This document shows positions 1 to 10,523 of a stretch of 64,000 nt of DNA, in pieces (position 1 is the first letter of the stretch; every line of letters begins with the position of its first letter). The stretch lies in contig SZWC01001206.1 in the NCBI GenBank assembly GCA_023375785.1, positions 75,463 through 139,462 on the forward strand, in the 5' to 3' direction. The stretch comes from Penium margaritaceum (lineage: Eukaryota > Streptophyta > Zygnematophyceae > Desmidiales > Peniaceae). Both the position numbers and the translations under genes were made by a program. The notes below the pieces were generated by a model. It did no database searches, was not told the DNA's origin, and saw nothing but the letters and a program-made list of their open reading frames with translations.

Positions 1-99
1 CGGTGGGAACAAAGGCAACAAAAAGGGTGGCAAAGAGGCCACCAACATGATGGCATAGAGCTCGCCTCCAGTAAAAGGAGCGGCGCTGCTCAGGCCAGG

Positions 100-1903
100 A
101 GCTTTTGGGCTCGACTCCGGCACCGATCATCACTCAAGCAACGACCAGGCTGGATCTGTCTCCATCGGCCCCACCAATCGGCGGTTCAGATGTGCAAACG
201 GCACTGTCGTCAACGCAAAGGGCGTGGGAGACAAGCTAGTGAGCATCAACCTTAATGGTGCAGAGAAGAATCTACGGCTACGTGACGTGGTCTACATGCC
301 CTCCTTTGCGGCAAACCTTCTGTCCGTGTCAAAGATAACGGACAAGGACATGACAGTAGTGTTCACACAGAAGAAGGCGGTCATCGCCAGGAACGAGGAC
401 ATCAAGGTCCTCTATGCCAACAAAGATCTCGTGGCACAGGTTCCACGGGTTGACGGACTCTACGTATTGCAGACAACGGCAGCAAAGACCTCGGAAGACG
501 AGGGTCATGCGGGTGCAGCGGAGGCAGTGGTCTCGGCACCAACACAGGAGAGCACACCAACAAGAACTGAAAAAGCATCCTCTGCCGCAAAGGACGAAGA
601 CACTGATCTGTGGCACAGACGCTTTGGGCACGTTGCAAACAGCACGCTCCAAGTCATTCAGCAACAACAGCTGGTCCGTGGCATGGATGGTTGCAAGAAG
701 GATGCGGTTGAGTGTTGCAACCTGTGTGAACCTTGCCTCCAAGGCAAGACCAAGCGAACTCGCTTTGAGCGTAATAGTCGCCGCGCAGAATCAGCCCTTA
801 ACCTGATTCACACCGACGTGTGCGGACCCTTTTGCACGGCATCAAACGGTGGTAGCAAGTATTTTCTGACCTTCATAGACGACCACAGCCGCAAGGTGTG
901 GATCTTCTTCCTCAAAACAAAGGGAGAGGTCAGAGAAAAGTTGCAGGACTTTGTCGCCATGGTGGAGCGGCAGACCGGAAAGAGAGTCAAAGGGATGCGG
1001 AGCGACAACGGCGGAGAGTACGAGGCATGCAAGGGCTGGTTGCGGCAACATGGGATCAACCACCAGCCCACAACGCCTTACACGCCGCAGAGCAATGGTG
1101 TTGCCGAACGGATGAATCAGACCATCCTCGGCATGGTGCATAGCATGCTCTTCGATGCAAAGCTTCCACCACGGTTATGGGCAGAAGCGGCAAGAACGGC
1201 ATGCTATCTCGTCAACCTGACTCCTGCGGCTGCTCTGGGCAGGCGCGGAAAGAAGAAGGGAAAACAACAGATGACACCACAAGAAGTTTGGTCAGGGAAG
1301 AAGCCGGACGCATCACACCTGAATGTATTCGGCTGCACCGCATGGGCAAAGGTCCAGGCGGGTGAGGGTGCCGGCAAGCTGGATTCAAGAGCACGAGAGT
1401 GCGTTATGGTGGGCTATGAGACGGCCCACAAGACATATCACTTGTGGGACTTGGCAGGAAGAAGACTCATCACCAGCCGGGATGTCACCTTTGACGAGAG
1501 GAAACCAGGCAAGGAAGAGATGCTTGATCCCACGGAAGCTCCAAAACAGGGAGAGTTGTTGGTGCTGCTAGAGTCAGGAGATCAAGCTCCTGAAAACTGG
1601 CAAGTGGTGCCAGTGCGGCAGGCCGTGAAGAAGAGTGGTGTGCCAGGGGGAGCGGCTGCGCAGGCTGACGCAGCGGCGAGCTCCGACACAGAGCCGGAGA
1701 CGTCCGAGGCCTCTGAGACCAGCTCGGAGGCCAGTGGCTCTTCAAAAGAGGAAAATTCAACTCCAGGGCAGCCAACACCACAGGAGCAACAGCATGGCAA
1801 ACATCCACCAGCAATGCAACGTCGCAGCACACGACAAAGAAAACAAACTCCAAAGTACGACGCTGACACTGGAAGCTGGACTGGACTGAGCTGGTCCTGT
1901 TTG
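100..1903 (+). CDS. Copia A protease-integrase part of pol
   Basis: Protease would process the Gag-Pol polyprotein and integrase would insert the cDNA into host DNA. The aspartic protease motif LDSGTDHH is near 110-133. A GAG-pre-integrase zinc-binding stretch starts with LWHRRFGH near 608 and ends with CNLCEPC near 718-738. The integrase core follows: HTDVCGPF, then SDNGGEY near 1000-1020 and NGVAERMNQ near 1093, matching the D,D,E catalytic triad. The tail is Ser/Glu-rich and low-complexity, usual for copia before RT. The bounds are domain limits, not a start codon, because the protein is made as a polyprotein. Confidence 0.88.
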
Positions 1904-2144
1904 NGCTGACGCAGCGGCGAGCTCCGACACAGAGTCGGAGACGTCCGAGGCCTCTGAGACCAGCTCGGAGGCCAGTGGCTCTTCAAAAGAGGAAAATTCA
2001 ACTCCAGGGCAGCCAACACCATAGGAGCAACAGCATGGCAAACATCCACCAGCAATGCAACGTCGCAGCACATGACAAAGAAAACAAACTCCAAAGTACG
2101 ACGCTGACACTGGAAGCTGGACTGGACTGAGCTGGTCCTGTTTG
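1664..2144. other. Assembly join: two 240-bp direct copies around one N
   Basis: Bases 1664-1903 and 1905-2144 are near-identical 240-bp direct copies separated by a single N at 1904. They differ at about three sites, all C-to-T. A lone N between overlapping copies is typical of two contig ends abutted without being merged. The small differences suggest the ends came from different alleles or element copies. A genuine tandem duplication cannot be excluded from sequence alone. Confidence 0.85.
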
Positions 2145-3731
2145 GCTCATGGAGAGCCGCTCACTGTGGCTGAGGCACTGGCAAGGCCCGATGCGGCCAA
2201 GTGGAAGGAGGCGGTGGACAGCGAGCTCGCGTCCATCGAAGAAAATGGCACATGGGTGCTGGTGGATAGACCCGCTAACGCTCACGTGGTGGGCTCAAAG
2301 TGGCTGCTCAGGTTGAGGCGGAAGCAAGATGATAGCATCGACAAGTACAAGGCAAGGGTCGTGGTGAAAGGGTTCTCACAGCGCACAGGTTCTCAGTACG
2401 ATGAGACCTTCGCACCGGTCGTCACGTTTGCCTCCATCAGGTCCCTGCTTGCTGTCGCTACCGCCAAAGACCTTGAGATCCACCAGATGGATGTGAAGAC
2501 AGCCTTCCTTTATGGGAAGCTCGACAAGGAGGTGCTAATGGAGGTACCAAAAGGTGTCAAAGAACCCGAGGGTAAGGTGTGCAAGCTGGTGAAGGCGTTG
2601 TATGGACTGCAACAGGCCCCACGGATCTGGTACAAGGAGATGGACAGCTTCATGGCTGAGATCTCCTTCGCACATTGCAAAAATGACCCTAGCGTCTATG
2701 TGCGGGAGGACGAACGTGGCTTGCTACTTGTGGCCTTGTACGTGGATGATCTTATTATGTGTTCTTCCTCGCAGGAGGCCCTCACGGACCTCAAGAAGAA
2801 TCTAGCCAGCAGATTTAAGATGAAGGACATGGGACCTCTCGAGTACTACCTCGGGATTGCTGTTCACCGCAACCGCAAAGCAGGCACCATCAAGCTCAAC
2901 CAGACCAAGTACATCATGGACATCTTGACGCGCTACAGCATGGAGGACTGCAAGCCCGTCAGCACCCCCATGCCCTCCGACTGCAAGCTCTCCTCCTCCA
3001 TGTCACCAAGCAACGAGGCAGACCGGCGGGAGATGCAAAACATTCCATACCAGTCCGCCGTTGGAAGCCTCATGTATGCAATGGTGGGAACACGACCTGA
3101 CATTGATTTTGCCGTGGGTCAGGTGAGCAGGTTTGTGGCCAACCCTGGGCCAGAACATTGGCAAGTCGTGAAGCGGATTTTTCGCTATCTCAAAAAGACT
3201 CGGCACGTCGGTCTCCGGTTTGGAGGTCTAGAAGGATCAGACTTGCTACGGCTGACATGCTACACTGACGCGGACTGGGGAGGACGGATTGATGACAGGA
3301 AGTCCACCTCAGGGTTTGTTTGTCTTCTCAACGGTGGTGCGGTCTCGTGGGCAAGCAGGAAGCAGGACTGCGTCTCGCTTTCTACTGCTGAGGCGGAGTA
3401 CATTGCACTCTCCGAAGTGTGCAAGGAAACACAGTGGCTTCGCAGTTTGCTTGATGAGATCAAGGCACCACAAGAGGAGGCAACGGTCATCCGCATCGAC
3501 AACCAAAGTGCCATGGCTATGGCAGAGGACGACATGATCTCCCGGCGTACAAAACACATCCATATTCGGTACCACTATTCACGTGACCTTATCACCAAGG
3601 GTGTCGTGGAACTGGAGCACGTCGCAACCAAGAAAATGCTTGCGGACTTCTTGACAAAGCCGGTAGACAGTGACTTGCATGTTGCAGGTGCTCAAGGAGT
3701 CGGCATGGTGGATGCAAGAGATGAGAACTAA
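2145..3731 (+). CDS. Copia A reverse transcriptase-RNase H part of pol
   Basis: The reverse transcriptase (RVT_2 type) copies element RNA into cDNA; RNase H removes the RNA strand. Visible in order: WVLVDRP and KARVVVKGFSQ; MDVKTAFLYG; ALYGLQQAPR; the catalytic box YVDD at 2739-2750; DMGPLEYYLGIAV; then RNase H with TDADWGG near 3264, STAEAEYIAL near 3384, and the C-terminal region ending LADFLTKP. Length and motif order match full copia RT-RNase H. It ends about 90 bp before the polypurine tract. Confidence 0.92.
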   Translation, partial: AHGEPLTVAEALARPDAAKWKEAVDSELASIEENGTWVLVDRPANAHVVGSKWLLRLRRKQDDSIDKYKARVVVKGFSQRTGSQYDETFAPVVTFASIRSLLAVATAKDLEIHQMDVKTAFLYGKLDKEVLMEVPKGVKEPEGKVCKLVKALYGLQQAPRIWYKEMDSFMAEISFAHCKNDPSVYVREDERGLLLVALYVDDLIMCSSSQEALTDLKKNLASRFKMKDMGPLEYYLGIAVHRNRKAGTIKLNQTKYIMDILTRYSMEDCKPVSTPMPSDCKLSSSMSPSNEADRREMQNIPYQSAVGSLMYAMVGTRPDIDFAVGQVSRFVANPGPEHWQVVKRIFRYLKKTRHVGLRFGGLEGSDLLRLTCYTDADWGGRIDDRKSTSGFVCLLNGGAVSWASRKQDCVSLSTAEAEYIALSEVCKETQWLRSLLDEIKAPQEEATVIRIDNQSAMAMAEDDMISRRTKHIHIRYHYSRDLITKGVVELEHVATKKMLADFLTKPVDSDLHVAGAQGVGMVDARDEN

Positions 3732-3819
3732 AGACCAAAAAAAAAAAAACTGACATGCACAAACACAACCTAGAGCTACAGGTTCATGCCGAAGAAAACT
3801 ACCAGAACAGGTGGCCTAC

Positions 3820-3835
3820 GGTGCAAGGGAGAGAT
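3820..3835 (+). other. Polypurine tract of copia A
   Basis: A purine-rich GTGCAAGGGAGAGAT stretch abuts the TGTTG start of the 3' LTR, the expected site for plus-strand primer formation. Nearly the same word precedes the 3' LTRs of C (ends 20912), J (ends 43284) and I (ends 47319). Confidence 0.8.
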
Positions 3836-4523
3836 TGTTGTTCTTCTATGCCCCATGGCCACTGCTATGGGTTGACGGACAGGTTGGGCATGCACTGCTC
3901 CCTTGGAGTAAGTCCCCCAAACCTTGTTCGTGGTGTAAGTCCAAGCGAGACACCAGAAGTGTAGCGCAACGGATAGCATGTTGGACTTAGGGACAACAGG
4001 TCCTGCGATCGAGCCTTCATGTGCGCAGGAGGTTTTTTTTACCTTCTAGCACAGGGGTAGTTTCTTAGGCATTTCTCCATGCATGAGGAGAGTGCGCCAC
4101 TCGGCGGTCAGTGGATGCGCCAATTGGCGGACTGGTGAGGTGGTGTGGAGTGACCACCCCAAAAGTGTCACTACCCACACACCTTAGAAGCCAGGCCTAG
4201 GACTATATGTACCAGGCTCATTCCTCATTCTAATTACACAATCTGGCCTTAGATGCTCCTCACAGAGCTGTCCAACTAAGGAATAGTATAAAGAAGACAC
4301 TGGTTGGTCTAAGCCCCAGGAGTTGGTCTTCGACTAGCACCTCGCGCGAAAGTGACCAAGTGTTAAGTGGACACAGTTGCTAGCAAGTGATTGCATAGGA
4401 ACTGCTCAGTGTGGAACCGTGATCCTGAGGGTGATATCTTCTCCTAGCTGAAATGCTAGGAGCGGACGGCAGGTGCTATTGTGTCGGCCCTGTTTTCTAG
4501 TCCGTTTGCCTCAGGCCGCTACA
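3836..4523 (+). repeat. 3' LTR of copia A (A-family LTR)
   Basis: It begins TGTTG right after the polypurine tract and ends ...CTACA. About 688 bp; related to 60383-61071 and 62265-62936, the last of which is directly followed by a primer-binding site. A TATA-like TATATG lies near 4203. The right edge is uncertain by ~10 bp because CTACA also occurs at the matching place in the duplicate copy near 29320. Confidence 0.82.
3955..4019 (+). promoter_or_regulatory. tRNA-like box A/box B module inside the A-family LTR
   Basis: Box A-like TAGCGCAACGG (3962-3972) and box B-like CGATCGAGCCT (4006-4016; core GATCGAGCC fits GWTCRANNC) start 44 nt apart, the spacing of positions 8 and 52 in an intronless tRNA. 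An anticodon-arm-like TGTTG...CAACA stem lies between. Acceptor and T stems are not conserved, so this is not a functional tRNA. Activity as an internal Pol III promoter is inference. The spacing is kept in the LTR copy at 60507-60561. Confidence 0.5.
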
Positions 4524-7500
4524 TATGTTTATTCCTTTCCTTCCTGTCAAATGAGTATCTTTAGCTCAAATATTCCATCATGAAGCAAGCCATCACCTTG
4601 CTGTGGTTTTCCATACAGGTTAGTGACTGTGAAAGAGAACCGGCTAGGTCCCACTACAACAAGGTCCAACATCAGCCTACGTGAAGACATCATCCTAACT
4701 TAATGAGTGCACATCTACATAGGGCTTCAAAGCAATTTGCAAGGATAATGGAGGGTTTATGTGTGTGGGTAAAACTATGAAAACTGTTTTTTTTCCTTGA
4801 CCGGGATCTAGAAACAAGCCTTTCTTTGCCCTCTTTTCTTTGACAAGAAAATTCCCATTTAGGGAAAAAGGGTTTTATGTTTCCATCGGTAGAGCCTGCA
4901 CAAATGTTACAAAAAACCCTGACATCCTTGAACTAAGATGTTTGTGACGAAAATAAAGAAAAAGGGCTAATTTCTTGATTGACGTTCTCGCAATGGCGGA
5001 GGTGAGATGCTATCCTTCTTGCTTTGCTCAATGCAAGACTCACGGGACATGCATATTGAGCTAGGAGTGGTTTTTTTCTAGCACATTGAAGGTAACGTCT
5101 TTATTCAATTTGTGGTTAACCGAGCTGCAAAACATCGGCTACGTAGGATTTCATCTGAAAATAGCAGAGATGAAACCTATCATAACGTTGATGATGGTTT
5201 TATGCTCTGCATGATAATGTAAAACAAAAATGATGGCATCTTGAGTCCGTGTGATGAACTTACAAAGTATGTCTAGACAGTGCACTTGTCTTCTATATTT
5301 GATAAAATGATTTGGATACATAATCTACCACCACCTGTTGAGGAGTGCATAGTTTATGGTAAAGTTAAACTCATGAGATCCTCGTGAATGTTTGACAATT
5401 GTTTATGACATACCTGTGGGTTTGAAGTTTATAGTACTCACTATAGTACCGTGATGTACCCACTCTTACATGTCTGTAGATTCCTTTCCTTCATATCTAG
5501 TACTGTTAGCTCAGACTTTCCACCATGAATAATTCCATCACCTTATTATGGTTTTTCAAATGGGTGCAAAATCTCAGATATCCATAAGAAAAAAAGTGTG
5601 ATTCTCATCCATCCACCTCGCACATAAGGAGTAAAACTTTGCCCAGTGTTTGAAAGGAAAGCACCTAGCCTTTCATCACATCCAACAAGAGCAACCATTT
5701 CCCATGGCTCTTGAACTATTCAACGGCTGACGGAAAGTACATTGTATCAGATGTTACGTTGACACCTAATTCCTTGTTGTCACATTAACACAGGTTTTAA
5801 ACTTGTTTTATTTTCTCTGAAAAAATATAGCATGAACGTCCTTGTGAAAAAATCTTCGATGTGCCGTAGTTTTAAACATGTTGGTTTGCGAGGGAAATGG
5901 GAACCTTTTTTTTCCCGCAAACCATGTGGTGGTTTGAGTTTCCACAGAATTTATGGGATGTCATGCTCATTTTATGAACACCAAAAAAAGTGTTCGTGCC
6001 AAAAGAGGTGTCAACAAAGAGAGATTTTATGGCAGCGATGTTGTTCCTCCACCTACAATTCAAGTGGACTGGGACAAAGACCATGCGATTGAGAAAATTA
6101 TTGGACACTGATGCTACATAAAAACCGGCCAAGAATCCCATCAATTGGCACGACTACAACATTGTGCACAAAAGATAGGGCCTTATAATAACCTCTGTGA
6201 CACTGATCAACTGGTCAACAGATACTAAATTTGTCACTAGCCTGTGGCAGCTCATGCGCAGGGATAATACCGCTAAAAGGGAAGATGTGTTATGTACCAA
6301 ACCTACATGAGTCCTTAACCCTCCGGAGTGAGCATTCCTACCATCAAACTTATGGCCCACCGCGCATTCACCTCATGATTTTTCTGCCCATCGGCCAAGG
6401 GAACATTGGCCACCTGTCACGACCTCAAGTGTTCTCTTCCCAAAGAATGTGAAAAGTTCAACCACTCTCAACAATGGTGAACAGGATTCTGGCTAACCGT
6501 ATCAATGTTTCATTAGTACTCGGTAGAATTCTCAAGGGTACTAGATATTCATGAAGATGTGTCTCAATGTTCTTGACACCCCTTGACTTATTGATGGAGT
6601 TTCACAAAGTGACATGAACCATTATCAAGGGTACTAGATATTCATGAAGATGTGTTGCTCGACTCAAGAACCCAAGATCCCGAATATGCCTTATTCTTTT
6701 TTCCATATTGTATACACTCAGTTCACATGCCCAACGCTTTTCACCAAAGTACACTTACTGATAAACACAAGTAATCCAAGTATTCCAAGTGCTCAAATCG
6801 TTGTGTGCTATACACATAATCCCTATGAAACATCCATGATCTACTTTGTACAACACCATATTCCACTTTTTGTTGAATTCCACAGACGTAGCAAGAAATG
6901 TGAGTGAATATTACAGTGAACTACATTTTACAATTTGTAGCTCTGGTATGGGGCCCATGGGGGAGATCGTTAACTTTGATTTAGATTTGGATTCTTTCAT
7001 GGGTTTGAGGGATGCAGAGTCATGAACATATTCACAAGCGCTTGTGCACTTTTGCGATTGCACAAATTCAATTCTCAATATCATTAAAAGAATCAATGCA
7101 TTCTCACTAGTTTTGAATAATAGTACCTTAAGGTGTGTCCACGTAGCATCGCTCCCAATGTCTTGCTGACGTCTATACCGTGGACAAGGAAGTTATGAAG
7201 CCAAGTTCCTTCGGTTGAGGCATTCAATTGGAAACGGAATAAAAATTGTGTTCAATGAAGCACAGAGCTGTGTCTCATCGAAATTTTTTGATGGTTTATT
7301 TGGATGGCCTCGGACTTATTTTGGTATGGCCAGATTACAAAAATGTACCCCAGACTGCTACACAGGGATCAGCTTGTTTGGCACGACACAGATTGATGAC
7401 AGTTGGCAGACAGCTATGAAGTGTCGATAGCCTTCCACTAAACTGGAACAGACTTCAATCCATTGAAGAAGAGGGCTTTTACAGAAACTGTAGAACTAGA

Positions 7501-7769
7501 AGTGATGTCATGTTGATTGGAGTCCATTCCCTCCTGCTTCAGAAATAATAAAAAAATCCTAATCTGAGCACAAAGAAAACAATCTACTGGAATACAAGTA
7601 AGGGTCATTGTGCTGGTTCTGGGCCCAAGCCCCTTTGTCAATCCAGGAGACATTCTGGGTCTAGGTCCAAAATGAAACGAGCAAGTTCTGTGCTTAAGCC
7701 TAAAAATTGCGTGGATAGCTAATAAGTTAGCCGTGGGAAATGAGGGTCTATTACCTCTTTGAGGTATGG
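4524..7769. repeat. Duplicated segment, copy 1 (unclassified)
   Basis: This is co-linear with 29315-32802 and mostly well over 90% identical by eye, with small indels and one extra stretch of ~230-300 bp near 29420-29700 in the other copy. No convincing gene, TIR or LTR was found. Landmarks in both copies: an AT-rich block with a TTTTTCCCGC run (5907 / 30940), a 31-bp direct repeat with 93-bp period (6532, 6625), and a short open frame near 6900-7020 / 31825-32058. A weaker ~1 kb internal repetition is visible (around 4530 and 5480 share a block on ATTCCTTTCCTTC). Copy 1 is bounded on the left by copia A. Confidence 0.8.
6532..6655 (+). repeat. Short direct repeat in the duplicated segment
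   Basis: A 31-bp word beginning TCAAGGGTACTAG occurs at 6532-6562 and 6625-6655, with diverged sequence between. The arrangement is preserved near 31569 and 31660, so it predates the segment duplication. Confidence 0.7.
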
Positions 7770-8629
7770 CTGTCTAAAAATGCTATGGAATATTCTCCTC
7801 TAAGGTTATACATTTGAATATATATTTGGACTTACTAGATAGGTAGAGTTTCTACAACAGGTCTTGAACCTAGACCTTCAGTTCTCATGTGTCCCATGTG
7901 TTGAAGTCTGTCGTGCTGATGTTCACACGATTGTCTGGGCTGTGCACGAATGTGTCTTATAGACTCGTTCTTGTGTTTTGCTCTATCTTCCTACACTCTT
8001 CCACCATGGACTCTATACGTCTTTGAGAAGCTGTATGCCATGCTCTCATTCAGCACATACGACAAATTCACGAGAGTATCACTGTGGTCATCCGCAAGTT
8101 TAAATCTTCTCTTGTGTCAACCTTCGCCGCATTGATGATGATGAATTCAGCAATCCTTTCTTGGTTGCTTGAGCTACGACATAGACACCTTTTTTGGCTG
8201 TACAATATGTCTCAAGTGACATTGTCCATGAGGCCTGGAATTGTTACACAGTTGACCATCTTCTCTATGTTACAGTACACGCAACTCATAGCTGATTGAA
8301 ATCCACTCATTTGGCTACAATGCGTGTGCCATGAATTATCCGTGCAACAATTGATGGAGTGGTTTCAACAAGAAAGTGCGGCAATCCACCATGTGTTGCA
8401 AGAAATCATCAAATGTGCTGATGAGTTTATCGTCACTTGTGATTTGTCAAGCCTGACATGGTGATCCACCATTCGTCGCCTGGGAGAGACGTCGGGACTA
8501 CCCCCTACATTGCAGACTGCATCACCGCCACCAAAGGAATGCAAATGCCTACACTCGTGAACCGTGGCTGTCGAATTGTATACATGAACTCGAAAGAAAA
8601 CATGTCTTGTAGATCGTGCTTGCCGCATC
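7770..8629. other. Unassigned stretch
   Basis: This is sequence unique to copy 1 beyond the point where the two duplicated segments stop matching. Only short open frames without recognisable motifs are present. The last 8 bp (8622-8629, GCCGCATC) are the left target duplication of the next element. Confidence 0.6.
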
Positions 8630-9358
8630 TAAGGGTGCACACCAAATCCTGGGTTTGCGGGTCAGATTCGCAAATCCGGGTCCAAGATCCGGATTTGCAA
8701 ATCCGAATTTGTAAAATAAGATTCCTTCAAGATTCACAAATCCCGGGTCCAAGTCCTTGGGGGTGGGGGGAGGGGATAGGGGAGGTGGGGGGGGGGGGCC
8801 TGGACGGTAACATGAAGTACCAAGGAGTCCAGGTCGACTCCTCGCTGAGCTGGCCCACAGGCTTGGCGGCGCATGCAATTTCCAGTCAGTGGCTGGAAGT
8901 AGCTTGCCGTGAATGCTGGAGCTGGCAGCCACGGGTATTCCGATGATCACCCTGGAGCTCGAAGCCAGCCTCGGCATCGAGCCTTGAGGGGCTCATCATT
9001 CTAAGACTGCCAAAGCAATCTGTGACCAGCAAACCTTGTCAGGCTTGTAACCAAGCCTGAATCTCTTTGTTACTTCAAATGCTCAAATCAGTGCATCTGA
9101 ACAGTTTCAAGGCATTTGTCGGTGCCCTGCCAGCGACGGCCAAATAAATTTCTGTTACGACAGGGAGTCAATCTGGCTCGGCTCGTTTTGTATATTCACG
9201 TGTTGTGCTGAGCACATGGAACCATGAGAGGATTCGCAAATCCATGAGGATTCGGGAATCCAGAACTGGACTCGCGAATCTGGGTCCAGGAACAGATTCG
9301 GAACCGCGAATCTGGATCCATCCTCAGATCCGCGAATCCGACCCGGTGTGCACCATTA
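8630..9358. mobile_element. Short non-autonomous hAT element (729 bp)
   Basis: The ends are inverted repeats: left TAAGGGTGCACACC; right end, complemented, TAATGGTGCACACC. Flanking 8-mers GCCGCATC and GCCGCGTG match at 6 of 8, consistent with a diverged 8-bp hAT target duplication. Just inside both ends are clustered GATTCGCAAATCC/GCGAATC-type words (8655-8750 and 9232-9342), typical of subterminal transposase-binding repeats. The large hAT at 48567-60167 has the same TIR type and similar subterminal words. No transposase domain remains, though a short frame near 8810 (GNMKYQGV) resembles NGMKYLGV of the large hAT near 50270, suggesting an internally deleted derivative. Confidence 0.78.
8761..8800 (+). 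repeat. G-run tract
   Basis: Guanine runs of three to twelve bases lie just inside the left subterminal repeats of the short hAT. They could form a G-quadruplex. Similar GGGAGGGGGG runs occur in the tandem repeat of the large hAT (50374-57670). Confidence 0.6.
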
Positions 9359-10523
9359 GCCGCGTGCAACCCCAGCTTACATATTATGTCTATCATGGTT
9401 GGTTCGAAAGGTTCTGTGCATGATGCTCGGAAGTTCATGGATGTGATTTGCCATGAATCATGTTTACCTGTTGGAAAGCATGTCCTTATAGACACACCCT
9501 TCCCACAGGGATTTGGTGTGATACCGCCTTTTTGAGAAGTTTTCTATCACCGAAAAAACTTTGGACCAGGCGCACTGAGACCAAAAGATGAGAGAGAGAT
9601 ATTTTCAGTTTACGCCACATGTCCATATGATCATCCATCAAATGGTGCTATAATGTTTTACAGAAAAGGCTAATAATTTTACCTGCTTTTTTACCATGTC
9701 AAATTTCTGTCGAAACTAGTTGTTTTACCTGTACTTATGTACACCAATTAGGATGTGCAATTTCCATTTCTCACTTTTGTGAAGATCATTACAACAGGCG
9801 AAAGTACAAATGGCTCATAAAATTATGATGAAAATACAAAAATATTCACATTCCTTGCACACATTGTCAAATGCATTCAAAACAACACCATCACCATCAC
9901 CATTACCTTGCTTATCTCCCGCACACTTCTCTTGGCCTTTGCATTCCTTCTCCTCTCTTCACTTTCTTCTTGTCCTCCTGTTTATCCTTTCCACATTGTG
10001 CCAAGGTACATTAACCAGAAGAATGTTCAACACGCAAGCAAGCAGCCCGCCCTTGGAATGAACATACTGTAGTTATCCATGTTTTCCCTCATATCTTTAC
10101 ACCTAATTATGTGATCTTCATTTTCGTCCAGTTTTTGCCTTTCTGGTTTTTTTTATGATTCCCCCATCACTTGTGGTTTTTTAACCCCGTTTCTTAAAAT
10201 TTTCCATGCGGCTAGGTGGGGTTTAGGTCTCGGGACTTCCAAATGTCCTGGCTACGTTTGAAGTCTCGAAGTTTGAGATGCCAAACGAAGTGGGCCGCCT
10301 GCCTCACCAAGCGACAATTCACTTTGTGAGGCAGACAGTCCACGTGGCTATCTTGTGAGCAGAAGCAAATCATTGACTTGTCTCTTTTTTACCAAGCAAA
10401 GATGCAATTTTGCTGACGGTGCATCAAAAAACAAATGAGGAGGCAGGAAACAGCAATAAGGTACAAGGGACAGCGAGTGGCATCCATGAGGAGCAAAAAA
10501 AGACTCGCTACCAGTAAAATTCC
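9359..10523. other. Unassigned stretch with microsatellite
   Basis: No gene or element end was recognised. A CAC/CAT-type trinucleotide tract lies near 9886-9908, followed by pyrimidine-rich sequence to about 9990. Confidence 0.55.

Larger units (their letters stand above)
1..4523 (+). mobile_element. Ty1/copia element A (left end outside window)
   Basis: Copia order is clear: end of gag, protease, integrase, reverse transcriptase, RNase H, polypurine tract, 3' LTR. Only the 5' LTR and most of gag lie off the window. It is the best-preserved retroelement here; apart from an assembly join (1664-2144) its pol looks close to whole. The A-family LTR recurs at 60383-61071 and 62265-62936. It sits in one copy of a duplicated segment: sequence right of its LTR matches 29315 onward. 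The missing 5' LTR prevents dating. Confidence 0.9.

Noticed and set aside
1485-2285. Long open frames on the minus strand (up to 170 codons) over the copia A linker
   Set aside because: They lie opposite the low-complexity Ser/Glu-rich integrase tail, are lengthened by the assembly duplication and have no recognisable domain.
3955-4019. A functional tRNA gene
   Set aside because: Boxes are spaced correctly, but acceptor and T stems do not pair and the module is inside an LTR.
5832-6452. Host gene in the duplicated segment
   Set aside because: Frames are short, closed in one or the other copy and show no domain.
8458-8977. Protein-coding gene in the short hAT
   Set aside because: The frame crosses the TIR, subterminal repeats and a G-run tract; only a few residues resemble the hAT transposase.
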